From Zygnema circumcarinatum (Eukaryota > Streptophyta > Zygnematophyceae > Zygnematales > Zygnemataceae), in the NCBI GenBank assembly GCA_037447605.1, contig CM074808.1:1092988-1156987 (forward strand): DNA of 64,000 nt, given 5' to 3'. The notes under the pieces were generated by a model that saw only the letters and a list, made by a program, of their open reading frames with translations, made no database searches and was not told the DNA's origin. Below, piece after piece: positions 44,727 to 55,655 of this stretch; positions within the stretch are counted from its first letter, which is position 1, and every line of letters starts with the position of its first letter. The translations under genes were made by a program, and so were the position numbers.

Positions 44727-45031
44727 GTTTGAGAGGCTAGAATTAGGTCACCCATATTCGAGAGTGCAGCTGGTGTGCACATAGAGGCAGCGTTGTGGAT
44801 TAGGGTTGATTCATTGTGCTGTTCATGACATAATTTTCCGTAATGAAAACGCGTGCAGAGTAATGGCGCAGTTTGAAAGATTTCCTCTGAAGTAAACAAC
44901 CGAGCCTCAGACGCACGTCTTGTGAAGCCTTTTAACTCAAAAGTTACATATATAAAAAAGATATGTAAGCCTAGCGTCTGGGAGAATCTTTGCCAGTCCC
45001 CTTCAACGCTGAGAAGGCAGTTCTGCCTCTC
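44727..45031. other. Convergent spacer between ERG and the kinase
   Basis: 305 bp between two converging stop codons. It presumably holds both 3' UTRs; nothing else is seen. Confidence 0.5.
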
Positions 45032-47594
45032 TCATCTGACCCTATCGACTGCTCGGAGCTTGACGACCACCTGCTCCGCCTCCGGCCGAGCTGAGGGGTC
45101 CCTATTAATACAGTCTTTGATAATTTGGACAAGTTTTAGGGCCCCGCCGGAAGGATATTTCCCGTGGAGTCTGCCGTCCACGACTCCACGAAGCTCGGGT
45201 CTCCGCTTTTCTATGGTAGGCTTCAGCCGTTCCACGAGGTTTCCGCTCTTGGGAGATACACAATTTTGTCCGGTGAGAAGCTCCAACAGCAGCACTCCCA
45301 ATGCGTATATGTCGCTCTTCCCTGAAAGCCAGCCTGCAGAATCAGGCTCAACACTGCTGGCTCCTCTTTAAAGGCTTCGGCGACCTTCACATGTGCTGAA
45401 TACAGCTGAACCCTGATGCCTTAGCCACCGTAACTTCCGGAGCCCGGCACCATTCATTAGGTTGATTCCAAACTTCTTGACAGACCATCAGTCTTTCCCT
45501 TGAGAGTCCACCATGAGTTTTACTGCCTGCGGTTACTGAAACCGGCGCATGGCCTCCTACTCAGCTATACCTTGAAAGCTCATGATTGTTGTGTTTCAGT
45601 GGGCATACCTGTCTCTGAATATGAAGGGTCCAGGTATCCCAGTGCTGCCATCACTTGAGTAGATGGGTGAGCTTCTCCTCCAGCCGGTCCAGCTTGCGCC
45701 AGCCCATAGTCCGTAATCTTGGCACGGAAATTCTGCATAGACAAGAAATGGCAGGAAAAGGTCCATGTCAATTATCGGTCACATGCCCTACATAGTGTGC
45801 ATTACGGTTGTACGCATGTGGGTTGAAACCCGCTGTTGTCTCTGCATGAAGGACAAATCACGGGAATAGCAAGGTCGTCCGTTTTTCCACATTAAGTTGA
45901 TACTTGAAGCTTTAAGTGTATGAAGTCGAACATGACAACAATCAACAGAAAGAAAACGAATGACGAATGCCGCCATCCGTAAAATATCTCCTATAACCTC
46001 CTTAGTATAGAATAAGGGTATCATTAATACCACAATAATCCAAATGAAGCATCACATACTTCATCCAAAAGAATGTTGGAAGCCTTCAGGTCGCGATGAA
46101 CAGCTTCACTTTCATGCAGCTGCACGAGGCCAACTGCTATATCCATGGAGATATCCATTCGTTGGTTCCATGTCAAAATTTCAACAAAATCACCTTCATC
46201 CCACAACACAAACAGCACGGATCAGAACACCCGAGCGACAGCATACAGATATACAACTACCTGTATGCATATGGGGAGCATAAGCGGTACCATACACCGA
46301 TAGCATATAGCTCGAAAAGGTCAATAGAAAACAAAGGGGCGAAAAAGGACAGCCTGAGAGTGCGAGTGTGTGTAAGGTTAGGGGATCCACAAAAGGGGAG
46401 AGTGAAAACATTTGTTAATGACTCGGAGGAAATGGAAGGGAGGAGGGAAAAGGTGTTCTGCACATCAATTAGAGATGCTGAAAAAATCCCATTATGTGAT
46501 CTTAAGTAATTAACTTTCTTCCATATTATTGTGAAGGGTTTCTCAAAAGAGGAGGAAGGGCTCACTTGCAAAAAGGATGTCGTTCAGACTGCCATTTGGC
46601 ATAAACTCATAGACCAGGCAGGCTTCACTCCCTTTCGCACAAAACCCAATCACCTTGATCAGATTTGGATGATGGAGTCCGCTGATCCTCCCCACGTCGT
46701 TCTGACAACACAATGGCAGAGAATATGATTCACTATTATTTTACTTCAGGTGCTTGAGTTCACACATTGCCAAAAGCAAAAAACTCAGCCCAAGTTCTAG
46801 TTCAACGATGCAACAACTTGCAGTTCAAGGAGGAGCAGCCAGACAGGAGGTCAAAATTTGAGAAACAAGAAGTAGCAGCGGCATTTAGATTATAATGGTT
46901 ATCAAATCAATGTAACACTTTAGGTGCTTTGATGGCGAAAGTGAATTCTGGTGTATTCATTGATGTGCAAAAAAGCGCCATTCCTGAAGCACACAGTCTA
47001 TAAGCACATATAGATGAATCTATCTTGCCGAATATTCACCCCTTCATGACTTTCAAAAATTCAATAGTTCAACCAGCAGTTAATGTTGGCCATATTTAAT
47101 TATCACTCAAGCCCACGAAAATAGTGTACACAGAAGGGTTGCGTACGAGAGGAACGGGCTCCAATGGAAGAAAACTGTTGCCGGTTCCGTAAACAACCTT
47201 TTTCATTTAGCACACCTTTGTTCCCAGGTAATCGCCATAATATTGAACCTCAGGCTTAAAAAATGGTAATCAGAACAACAAGGGCATGGGCAGATGTTAG
47301 CACGAGAATATCTTCTTACCAGCCATCCTTCATAACCTTGAAATGCGTCGAAGTTGAGACGCTTCACAGCCACGGGTATGCGAATGCCCCCACTTTCATC
47401 ATCTAATGTTTTCCCAGGGGCGGTAAGGAACCCCTTATATGTCCGGTTCAAACCGCTCCCCCCCAGAAAATTCATAGCACTGAAGTTCTGTGTCGACTGC
47501 AACACGGCTTCAAGGCTGAAATGCAGAAGACCCGATGAGTGCAGCCGGGGAGTCTTATCCTCGGGGGCATCAGAGGCCTTCTTGGTTCCGTCAT
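45032..47594 (-). CDS. PBL/RLCK-VII-like receptor-like cytoplasmic kinase (5' end unresolved)
   Basis: A protein kinase domain related to plant PBL kinases, which relay signals from surface receptors. Exons: 47594-47320, 46701-46566, 46193-46060, 45732-45609 and 45333-45032, in phase. Seen: LHFSLEAVLQSTQNFS before the domain, a glycine loop LGGSGLNRTYKG, VK Lys in VAVKRLNFDAFQGYEGWL, HPNLIKVIGFC, LVYEFMPNGSL, catalytic HRDLKASNILLDE, DYG in place of DFG, activation-segment GYLDPSYSETG, and SDIYALGVLLLELLTG. The glycine loop is weak (GGSGLN), but the Lys, HRD Asp and DYG Asp are present, so activity is possible. The first listed exon starts in phase 1, so an upstream exon is needed. An ATG at 47932 begins MGCDRSTN, a myristoylation/palmitoylation-like start typical of the family, but no good in-phase donor was found. 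Confidence 0.82.
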
Positions 47595-49317
47595 CTGAAA
47601 GTGAAGACCACAACATGCATGTTTTCAGGCATCTGCGACGGGTTGGCCCATCGCCATACTATACTCAGTGCAACAAGCCTATGTTAATGCCGCTTATCCC
47701 TTCAACGCATTTACATGAAGCTTTTTTTAACCTATGCATATAAACTAGCGTTTCAACCAGATTAGTATCATCCGGCATTAAATGACTTCACGGAATACAT
47801 TAGCCAGGCATTGTTGCTGACCCAATGCAAGCAACCAAGATATTTGAGAGGGTTTACTTCGAAGAAATGGTAGATTCCATTTGGAATTGCCTCAGATTCT
47901 CTTTCTAAATTCGTTGATCTATCACAACCCATTTTAACTCCAGTTTTACAAGTCTCAAAGCCCGTTGCCACCACCCAACTGCAGTGCTATCTTAACGCTG
48001 ACAGAATTTGTGTTAGAAAAATCGAAGCGCGCTAAAGTTTCAAACTGTCCGACGGCTCGATCCCAAGAATTTGTGAGCTGCAATGACTTGTTCAAAACGT
48101 CATTTGCGATGATCATTCACTGCTCAGATGGCCAATGCATTTCAATCAACTGACTAAAGAATGATCATGTGAGAAATATATCTAAACGATCGGAATTCCA
48201 CCGTTAGACAATTCCTTACATCATCTACTCAACCGAGATCCGGAAACGACTCAAGTTCAAAAAACAGATATGTATATATATGTATCTGCCATTCTCAGCA
48301 ACAAAAAATTTCCCCGCCCGCAACCTTTCAGTATCAGAACCTGCCGCATTCCGTGCCCGAAAGAACACACATCACCTCTGCTACCTGTCCTGTCCTCATC
48401 CTTTCCAGACCGCAAACCGCAACAAATCCCGCTACTTCCGTCAGCGCTTCAAGTAGAGGAAAAATTCAGACCTTCTCCCTCATTGTCCGTTTCCGCTCCC
48501 TTCCTGACAAACCGCTGAGTCTGCTGCTGCCTCCACTCTCGAACAGAATGCACGCAGTCATACACAGAGTTCACCAAACCCATTGTTTCATCTCAGTTTC
48601 CGGCTCGCATTCTCTACCACCTCTCACCCTCGCCCCACCGTTCCAGCCTTCCTCTTCCCCTCCCTCCAAAGGCACCGCAGCTTCAATCCATGGCGCCCTC
48701 TCCTCAGTTGGGGAAGGACCGAAGGAGCCAAAGAAGACCGAGAGGAAACGTGGGTTTCCCAGTCTACCTTCCATGAATGAACCAATCGAAGCTTGCCACG
48801 TGACCATGCTGTACGACGTGAAAAGGTGTCAACCAATCGAGACTTTCCACGTGGGCATATTGTCCGACGTGGTGCGCTGTGATTGGCCGCCGCGTGAAGG
48901 GTACCCTCCAGGACCGTTTGCCGGCGGTCGGCGAGACCTCCCGGCGTCATTGGCGGCACATGCGAAGAAGACCTCCCATTGGCTGACGGAGCTTGACTCA
49001 CCGTCCAAGTTGGCCAACCGGCGCGTGACTTTACGTGACGCGAGGTGCGGCCACATGGAGACCGCAGTTCAGCTCTGGTTGTATCGCACTGAGAACGGTT
49101 TACATGAGGTATCAGTTCGCTGTTGGAATTTTGGAAAATTATTTTCACGAATATTGTGGAACTGTGTGACATGTGAATGCCCTGCACCTGCAAGGCAGGA
49201 GCTTCCTTTGTAGGGGGAGGCTGGGAGAGGGAAAGCGCTCGCATCTGAGAGCAGGAGTGTGACAGCATATTGCAGGAATACGGAAGCGTCTCCTCCCTTT
49301 TTGCTGCTTGTTTTGGG
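47595..49317. other. Region between the kinase and the carrier
   Basis: It probably contains the missing first exon of the kinase (minus strand) and both promoters. The MGC-starting reading frame is at 47932. A 286-residue plus-strand frame (48353-49213) has no recognisable features and overlaps promoter-like sequence. Several CCAAT boxes and G-boxes cluster at 48780-49000. Confidence 0.5.
48782..48871 (+). promoter_or_regulatory. Tandem 51-bp CCAAT + G-box + ACGTG module
   Basis: Two copies with identical spacing: CCAAT at 48782 and 48833, CACGTG at 48797 and 48848, ACGTG at 48816 and 48867. All three motifs repeat at exactly 51 bp. Inverted CCAAT boxes (ATTGG) follow near 48882, 48949 and 48977. 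These are NF-Y-type and bZIP/bHLH-type sites; which neighbour they control is not known. Confidence 0.65.
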
Positions 49318-52184
49318 ATGGATTCTGCCTCTTATCGACGCAAGCTTGTAGCTCGACACGGAGGAGCGGCATTGGCTGCTGTAGGAGCTGAAACGCTTGT
49401 CGGGTTTCCTTTGGAAACTTTGAAAGTTAAATTGCAGGTTCGCGACATTGCCTTTTGTTGCCAAATTTTCCCCTTCTGTTCTAAACTGCAACGTGTTTTG
49501 GACAGATTTTTTTCTGAGTGCAAGTGATGCCTATTCTGAAATTTTGTGATGGAATCTTTAGAAGAAACTGAGGAAAAATGGACAATGTTTCCAGGCGGAG
49601 AAGATGATGCACTCTTTAGGATAACTTTGCACAGAACGGGCTAGTAGGCAATAGTGGCTGGTTTTACCTTTCCTGAGGTGAAACTAACTATCATAAAGGC
49701 TGTGGTCGAAGGCTGTGATTTTTCAGAAAACTTCTGCTTGATGAGCTGTTCCTAAAATCTTAAGCATGAAGGCACGTGGTTGTAGTGATGGCTCTTCAGA
49801 AAACTACTTCGTTTCTTTCATTTTTTTGGTGAATGTGAAACTTCTAGGCCTGCCAAATTTACTTCGCGCGTTGCAAATCTCGGCCGTTCACAATTTCACA
49901 GTCGCCATGACTCTGTGAAAATTCTGTTTCCTTATTCGAGTCCGTCAAGAGTGTCTTCACATAATGAAACGTCCAAAACGTGAGGATTTCACTACGAGGA
50001 AAAATCTTAATCTTGCATATCCTCAATGATATGAATGTCAAGTTATAGCATTCTCTACCTTGAGAAACCTGTAAAATTTGGAAGTACTGCACAGTGTTCT
50101 ACAGCTCACAGTCGGTGGGCGTGCCAGGAGGAGCCTGATGATCAGTTTTGCTGTGGCAGGTGGCTCCCAATTCCGGCCAACTTCTTTCCAACTACCAAGG
50201 CTTCGCTCAAATGGCTCCAAATTCTGGACTTTCAGGTGGTCATCGATCAGAGATAAGCAGGTGACAGAAGTCATCAGTCGACCTATGATGAACTGGGGAA
50301 ACACGTAAATTTTCGTCTGTTGCATAACGCGTGAATTCCAAAATGCACATGCAGGAATTAAACTAACATCCATTTGTTAATCGCAGCTTCGTGATAGCTT
50401 TGTCGCCCAGCAGTTGTCCCACGTATAAGAACCAGCTTCAAGGAACGGGCCGATCTTGCAGATTGTAGAGTAAAACTGGCCTGCACCTACGGGATGGTTT
50501 TTCTAAGTGTGACAATTATCTGTTTGCTGTCAGTTGAAAGCATTCTGGGAATTTCTTATTGCTGGTGTACTTCGGTGTTTGATGCACGAGGTTCTAAATA
50601 TGCAGGAATTTATCGAGGAGCCATTTTTCAATTGTTGGGAAGGCCACCAGCACTTGCAGCTCGTTACGGAGTCTATCGACTTGCATCGGCATTTCACCAA
50701 GGTAATGGAGGCTGTTCTCCATATATGAAGCACCTGAGAGAACTGCTGGGATGGTTGTCATGTTCTAACTTTATTTGACGTCTCTGTATGAGGTGCATGT
50801 ACGAATGGCTCCAATTCTAGGGCTCAAACCTTACAGTGTAGTTGACCTCAAAGGAGAACAAGTGATTTTGGGAGGGACACCGCTCTGATTTGTGATAATG
50901 TTTCTTGGTGAGTTGGGCCAGATGGTAGAGATGAGCTGTCACTGGATGTTCCGGCTGCATTTTTTGCTGGAGCTCTCGCAGGGGCTGCTGAGTCTGTCAT
51001 TTGCGCGCCGTTTGAGGTGTTGAAGAACCGAATTCAAGCGGAAACTGCTTTTGTCCCTTTGTCTCCCGCCTCTTCTCCCTTCGCTATTGCTTCAACCTCA
51101 ACCAATCCGTCAGCAGCATTTACATCACTAGGCTCCTCGAACAAGCTGTATCCTGGGCGAGGATGGTCCTGCTATCCATGGATGCCTGCTGGGGCTAGAC
51201 CAGCTAATAGTGCGATTGAAGCCGTACAAGTGATGCGGAATTTGGAAGGATTGCGAATGCTGTGGACGGGATGGAGGCCGACTCTGCTGCGTGACTCTGT
51301 GTATGGTGGTGTTTTCTTTTCTGGTTGGTTGACGCTGCATCAGCTGGCAAAGGAGGTGGAGGCTCTTCAATCAGGAAAAGACATTAGGTGAGTTGAGCTC
51401 TTGAATATTCTCTTTCAGTGTTTGGAGAGGGACATGTCCTGGTTGGAAACTGGGATGGAAGTGATCTCCCATTCACCTTCGTCCTGCATCTTCACCCTTC
51501 GCTTGATGTGTTTGCAGGTATGTTGACAGGAGGAACGATGATGGGCCGGTTGCGAGCACCTTGGAAGCTGGGGTGGCAGCTGCAGTTGCTGCTATTGCAT
51601 CCTACCCACTAGACATGGCAGCAACTAGAAGACATACAACGGTCACTCCCAAGGTATGCGGTCTATAATAGTCAGCATTTGGTTACAAAGTATGCTTGAG
51701 GCCTTTCACAGGAGCTTTCCTCCTACGCATGCATCTTATCATTTGCACCGACAACTGGCGGTCTTGGTGACTGTGCTTGTCCCAGCATTCCCCATTTTTA
51801 GAATAGCTAGCAACTGGTGCTCAAATCCAGATACCCTGTTTGAAATACGAGCTTGTGAGATATTCAGTTGTTTAGACAGAGGGAGAATAAGGACACATGA
51901 CAGAGGTTTCCATGTGATGCAGCTGCCAGTTACTTCTTGTGTTCAGTTCTGCTTTCTAAAAAGGAGATGGGTATGGGGTGTCTCGGCCAATGGCCATGCA
52001 GCATGTGCGGCTGGAAAGAACCATGTTGAAGATTGTGGAGAAAGGCAGCTTGGGGCAGCAAGTGTCTGCCTTGTTGCCAGGTGGCGGCGTGTACTGGCGC
52101 GCTCTCGCTCTGCGTTCTTTTCAGCACTTCGTGGCCACAGCAGCCCTTGTGGGCACATACCATTTTGCCCTGTCCCTGCGATAG
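49318..52184 (+). CDS. Mitochondrial carrier family (SLC25-like) protein, last junction unresolved
   Basis: Inner-membrane solute carrier with three repeats of two helices; substrate unknown. Exons 49318-49437, 50160-50235, 50606-50701, 50922-51387 and 51518-51653 fit in phase. A final exon from about 51964 ends at the stop at 52184. Carrier signatures are PLETLK in repeat 1, PFEVLKNR in repeat 2 and PLDMAATRR in repeat 3, where the usual Lys/Arg after PxDxx is Ala. Other landmarks are NYQG...IYRG, WTGWRPTLLRD and VYWRALALRSFQ. Repeat 2 has a Ser/Pro-rich insertion of about 45 residues (VPLSPASSP...). The junction 51653 to 51964 is out of phase; one extra 49-bp exon at 51712-51760 would repair it, with a weak donor. 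I do not recognise the subfamily. Confidence 0.8.
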
Positions 52185-52595
52185 GGGCACCTTGTGGAAA
52201 ACTTGTTGTGCAAATTGGGGGCTATCAGATCTGGTAGCAACTGAACTCTTCGTTTTGTGGGTTCATATGCGCTCATGTTTATGTCCAGCACATCCAAGTG
52301 ACAGCCATTTTTTTCGTTCTCAATCTCAAGTTATAAGTTTGGTATTGCAGTTAAAACATAACACCACACAACGGCAACACGATGTTGAAAAGCTAGATTT
52401 ACAACATTGTGAGGACAGTAGGTCAGTTACTTTCACTAAAAGCTGCACATGAGACTCGGTACAATGAATAGACAATATCTGACCTAAACTTTACACGGAA
52501 CAGAAGCAAACAAATCACCACTTTAGATTTTATACGAGGCGGAACACGAGGCGAAGTGCCACCCCCTCTGCAATGAGGCTACTGCCGAGCCGAAC

Positions 52596-54785
52596 TCAGT
52601 CGCTGTACGGCACATAGAAAATTTCCTCCTGCAAGTCAATGCCCCTCTCCCCCCTCGCTCGCGCCTTGATGTCGGAAATAAGAGCCAGCATGTCGGCGCT
52701 TCTGGCCCCAGCCCTGTTCACCAGAAAGTTGGCGTGCACCTCCGACACGCTCGCCCCCCCAACGGAGTGGCCCTTGAGGCCCAACTGGTCGATCACAGCG
52801 CCTGCCGATGGGAGCCCGTTCCCCGGATTGCGGAATACACAGCCGGCGCTCTTATCCAACACAGGCTGTGATTTCCTTCGTCTGCGCACAGAAGTTCCCA
52901 TATGATAGATGAACTCGGGAGAAAAACGAAAAAGCGAAGCAAGGTGGTCTTCATCAAAGTGGGTATTGTGGTGGTTTTCTGTTCTCAACGAAGCAGTAGG
53001 AGAAGAAAAGGAGGACAAAAAAGCATGCGCTAATCTGGACGCGGAAGCTACCTGTTCATATACATCATCTGCCTCTCCCGCGCCCCGCTCCAGGGAGTGA
53101 GCTGGAAAGTAGCTGCAGTGATCACTGTGTGGCCACTCATAACTTGAAATGGGGAGTGTCTGTAGCCATAGGGAAGCTCTCCCCTGGACCGTAACAACGT
53201 CCTCCTCTCGCCTTCAAGTGAAACCACGTCAACAGACTGGAGGGTATCAGCAGTTTCCTGTTGGGAGAGAGAGAAAGCAGAGAGAGAGGGAGAGAGAGAG
53301 AGAGAGCAGGGTAGTGTCGGAGGGTGGATGCAAACAAGATTTCAGGTATAACACAACTTGCCATCCGCAACATTCTTATGGAATAACACTCGCCCTTTTG
53401 TCAATTGCACTACACGCGACTTCCATACTCCCATAGGACTGGTACTGACTCAAAATCAACAGTCTTACCCACTCTCACTTAATTCCTCAAACTCATATAT
53501 TGGCCCAATCCTGCTGTTTCATGGGACCTTGTCAATAACCTTTCCTAAAGTCTATCCTCTTCAGAACTTTAGCTCCATAACTTCTCATACTTATACAGTT
53601 TCCGTTCCACCAGCGGCATACATGAGGTGAAAAGTATCTTTATTGTAACGTTAAAAGGACGCTGGCAATAGCAACATACCTGCTGGTCCGCACCGGCATT
53701 CATATAAACTGCTCCTCCAACAGTTCCTGGAATGCCGCAAGCGAACTCTAGGCCAGAAAATCCGCTTTTTGAAGACAAGACTCCAAGTTGATTAAATGGA
53801 TAACCACTGCCAACTTTGAATTTTCCTTCCGAATCGCTTTCCATGAAGTCAATCTTATTGAGGATAACACAGCCATCATAGCCACGGTCGTCAAAGAGAC
53901 AGTTCGAGCCCTTTCCTAAGATGAATATGCGTATATGGTTTTGATTGCAGTACCTGATAAGGAAGAAAACAAAAACCAATAACATTAAATTGGCCTCATG
54001 TATCAGATAGCAATAAGCAAATCAGGTCAAAAACCCCAAGGCGGTCTCCTTTAAATTGACCGCTTTCCTTTTTTTTTTTTTTTTTTTTGTTTTGGTCACT
54101 TTGGAAGTCCCCAGCGTAGTAGTCCAAGAGGAACCAATTGAGCATAATTCTTGTACATTGGCATCGAACTGGAGACATGAGTACAAAAGAAAGTATTTAA
54201 ATAAGAGTTTTTCTTCCCCTTTTTGCATGACCCATCACTTTTTGTACGATTGTTCAATCGATTCAGATCGTATGATGTGAGACGGACGCACCTTAAAGCC
54301 TGAGTCATTTCTTCCTCGGTGTGCACTTCAATAAAGTACTTTGCAGGACCGCCTATTCCCCACGTGCAAACATCGCTAAGTAGCTTGCCATTGGTAAATT
54401 TCAGACGCTCCTTCGCATTCACAATTGATCCATGCTTTGAACTTCCTTCTCGCAGTGATGCACTGACGTTCCTACTCACTGTGCTAACCTCCATTCCATC
54501 ATCCTCGTTCTCTTCTTCCATCAAGGAGGCATCCGACAGCCCAAAAGTATCCGTTAACTGAGTCGCATTCATAACCCTACCTCGAATCCCATCATTCGAG
54601 CTGCAAGATGACACTGCAGTCTTCACGCGCAGAAGGAGTCGAGAATCTCCGCCACGAAGCCTCCCCGCATGCAGCCTTCTGCTGAAGGATCCATCCCCTA
54701 CCGCCCCCCTCCGCGTCCTTCCAAGCCCTACCGCGTCTCCCTCCGCAGCACGAGGCCCCCCAAGCTGGCAGCGCGCGGCAGCCAT
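52596..54785 (-). CDS. MURB: Plastid-type MurB, UDP-N-acetylenolpyruvoylglucosamine reductase
   Basis: MurB reduces UDP-GlcNAc-enolpyruvate to UDP-MurNAc, the second committed step of peptidoglycan synthesis, using FAD and NADPH. In mosses and other plants that keep the pathway it serves plastid division. Exons 54785-54292, 53953-53680, 53257-53052 and 52881-52596 fit in phase, 419 residues. The first ~50 residues are Arg/Ala/Gly-rich with few acidic residues, like a chloroplast transit peptide. Then come KLLSDVCTWGIGGPAKYF, FAD-site LGKGSNCLFDD (from 177), GLEFACGIPGTVGGAVYMNAGA, YRHSPFQVMSG, SAGCVFRNP, VGGASVSEVHANFLVN and a C-terminal Glu segment (LQEEIF). In SAGCVFRNP, Cys339 sits where E. 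coli has catalytic Ser229. The gene has ordinary plant introns, so it is not bacterial contamination. Confidence 0.93.
53273..53306 (+). repeat. GA microsatellite in MurB intron 2
   Basis: A short GAGAGAGAGAAAG and AGAGAGAGGGAGAGAG tract just upstream of MurB exon 3. On the coding strand it forms the pyrimidine tract before the acceptor, so it may strengthen that splice site. Confidence 0.5.
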
Positions 54786-55655
54786 GGCGGCCCCGCAAGT
54801 GCGGCGTCCGCCCCAATGCTTTGTCCCGCCTTTGGGCTCCGCCTTCCAAAAGCGATCACACCGCTTCCGTATGTATCTGTACGGCACATCCAAAACGTAT
54901 TGTACAAATGTACGGTATCGTACCCGACCGCATGTTTTGTCCATAGACATCGACCCATTGTCAGGTCTCCTATAATAGGGGGAAATTCGTCCTAATATAG
55001 AGGAATGTACCTTAAATTGGTTTGAAAATACAGTACAGTACCCGTAAATACGTCCTGTACGGACGGAGCCGTGCACGAGCGTGAAGTGCGCTGGTGAAGA
55101 AGTTGAAGGGCCCGAGTCGCAGCGTTTGGTCGCAAGGTCGCTGCTGGCAGGGAGGGAGGGACGCGGCGACAGGCCTTGGAACTAATCTCTAGCGTTGGCC
55201 AACACCATTACAACGTGACTCGTTTTTCAAGGATGGAGGAGGACCCTCCCTTTGTTGTTGCACCAACAAGTAGAGTAGAGTAGAGTTCATACACATAGGA
55301 TGACATCGCTATCGCGTGTGCAAATGCAATTCATTTCACCTTTTTTTTTACCAAAATGCCTTTTTAGGGCTTGGTATGGTATTTAAGGTTAAATCACTTC
55401 AACGAATCTCGTTGTGTCCCTTAAACAATCTATTTACGGCATTTAGGGGATATCCCCTATTTGAGGAGGCCTGCACATAGTGCGTCAGGCCGCGGCGCGG
55501 ACGATTTGTCGATTGCCTTAGCACTGTACGGATGATTGTACGAAAGGGTCCTTCCTGAGGGCTGCAGAAGGGATCCGGACAGAGCAGTGACCGCAAAGAG
55601 TGTGGGGGGAGAGGAGGAGGAGGAGGAGGAGGAGGAGGTGGTGGGCCCGGCAGCC
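54786..55655. other. Shared upstream region of MurB (-) and hydrolase (+)
   Basis: 870 bp between divergent ATGs. The part 54880-55080 is rich in GTACGG and related words that recur elsewhere in the window. A GAG trinucleotide repeat at about 55611-55638 lies in the presumed leader of the plus-strand gene. No further coding sequence is supported. Confidence 0.5.

Noticed and set aside
48353-49213. 286-residue plus-strand ORF between kinase and carrier
   Set aside because: No recognisable domain, low-complexity start, and it overlaps a dense promoter-type motif cluster; no exon of either neighbour matches it.
52596-54785. Bacterial contamination as source of MurB
   Set aside because: Four exons with plant-type splice sites and plant genes on both sides show it is nuclear.
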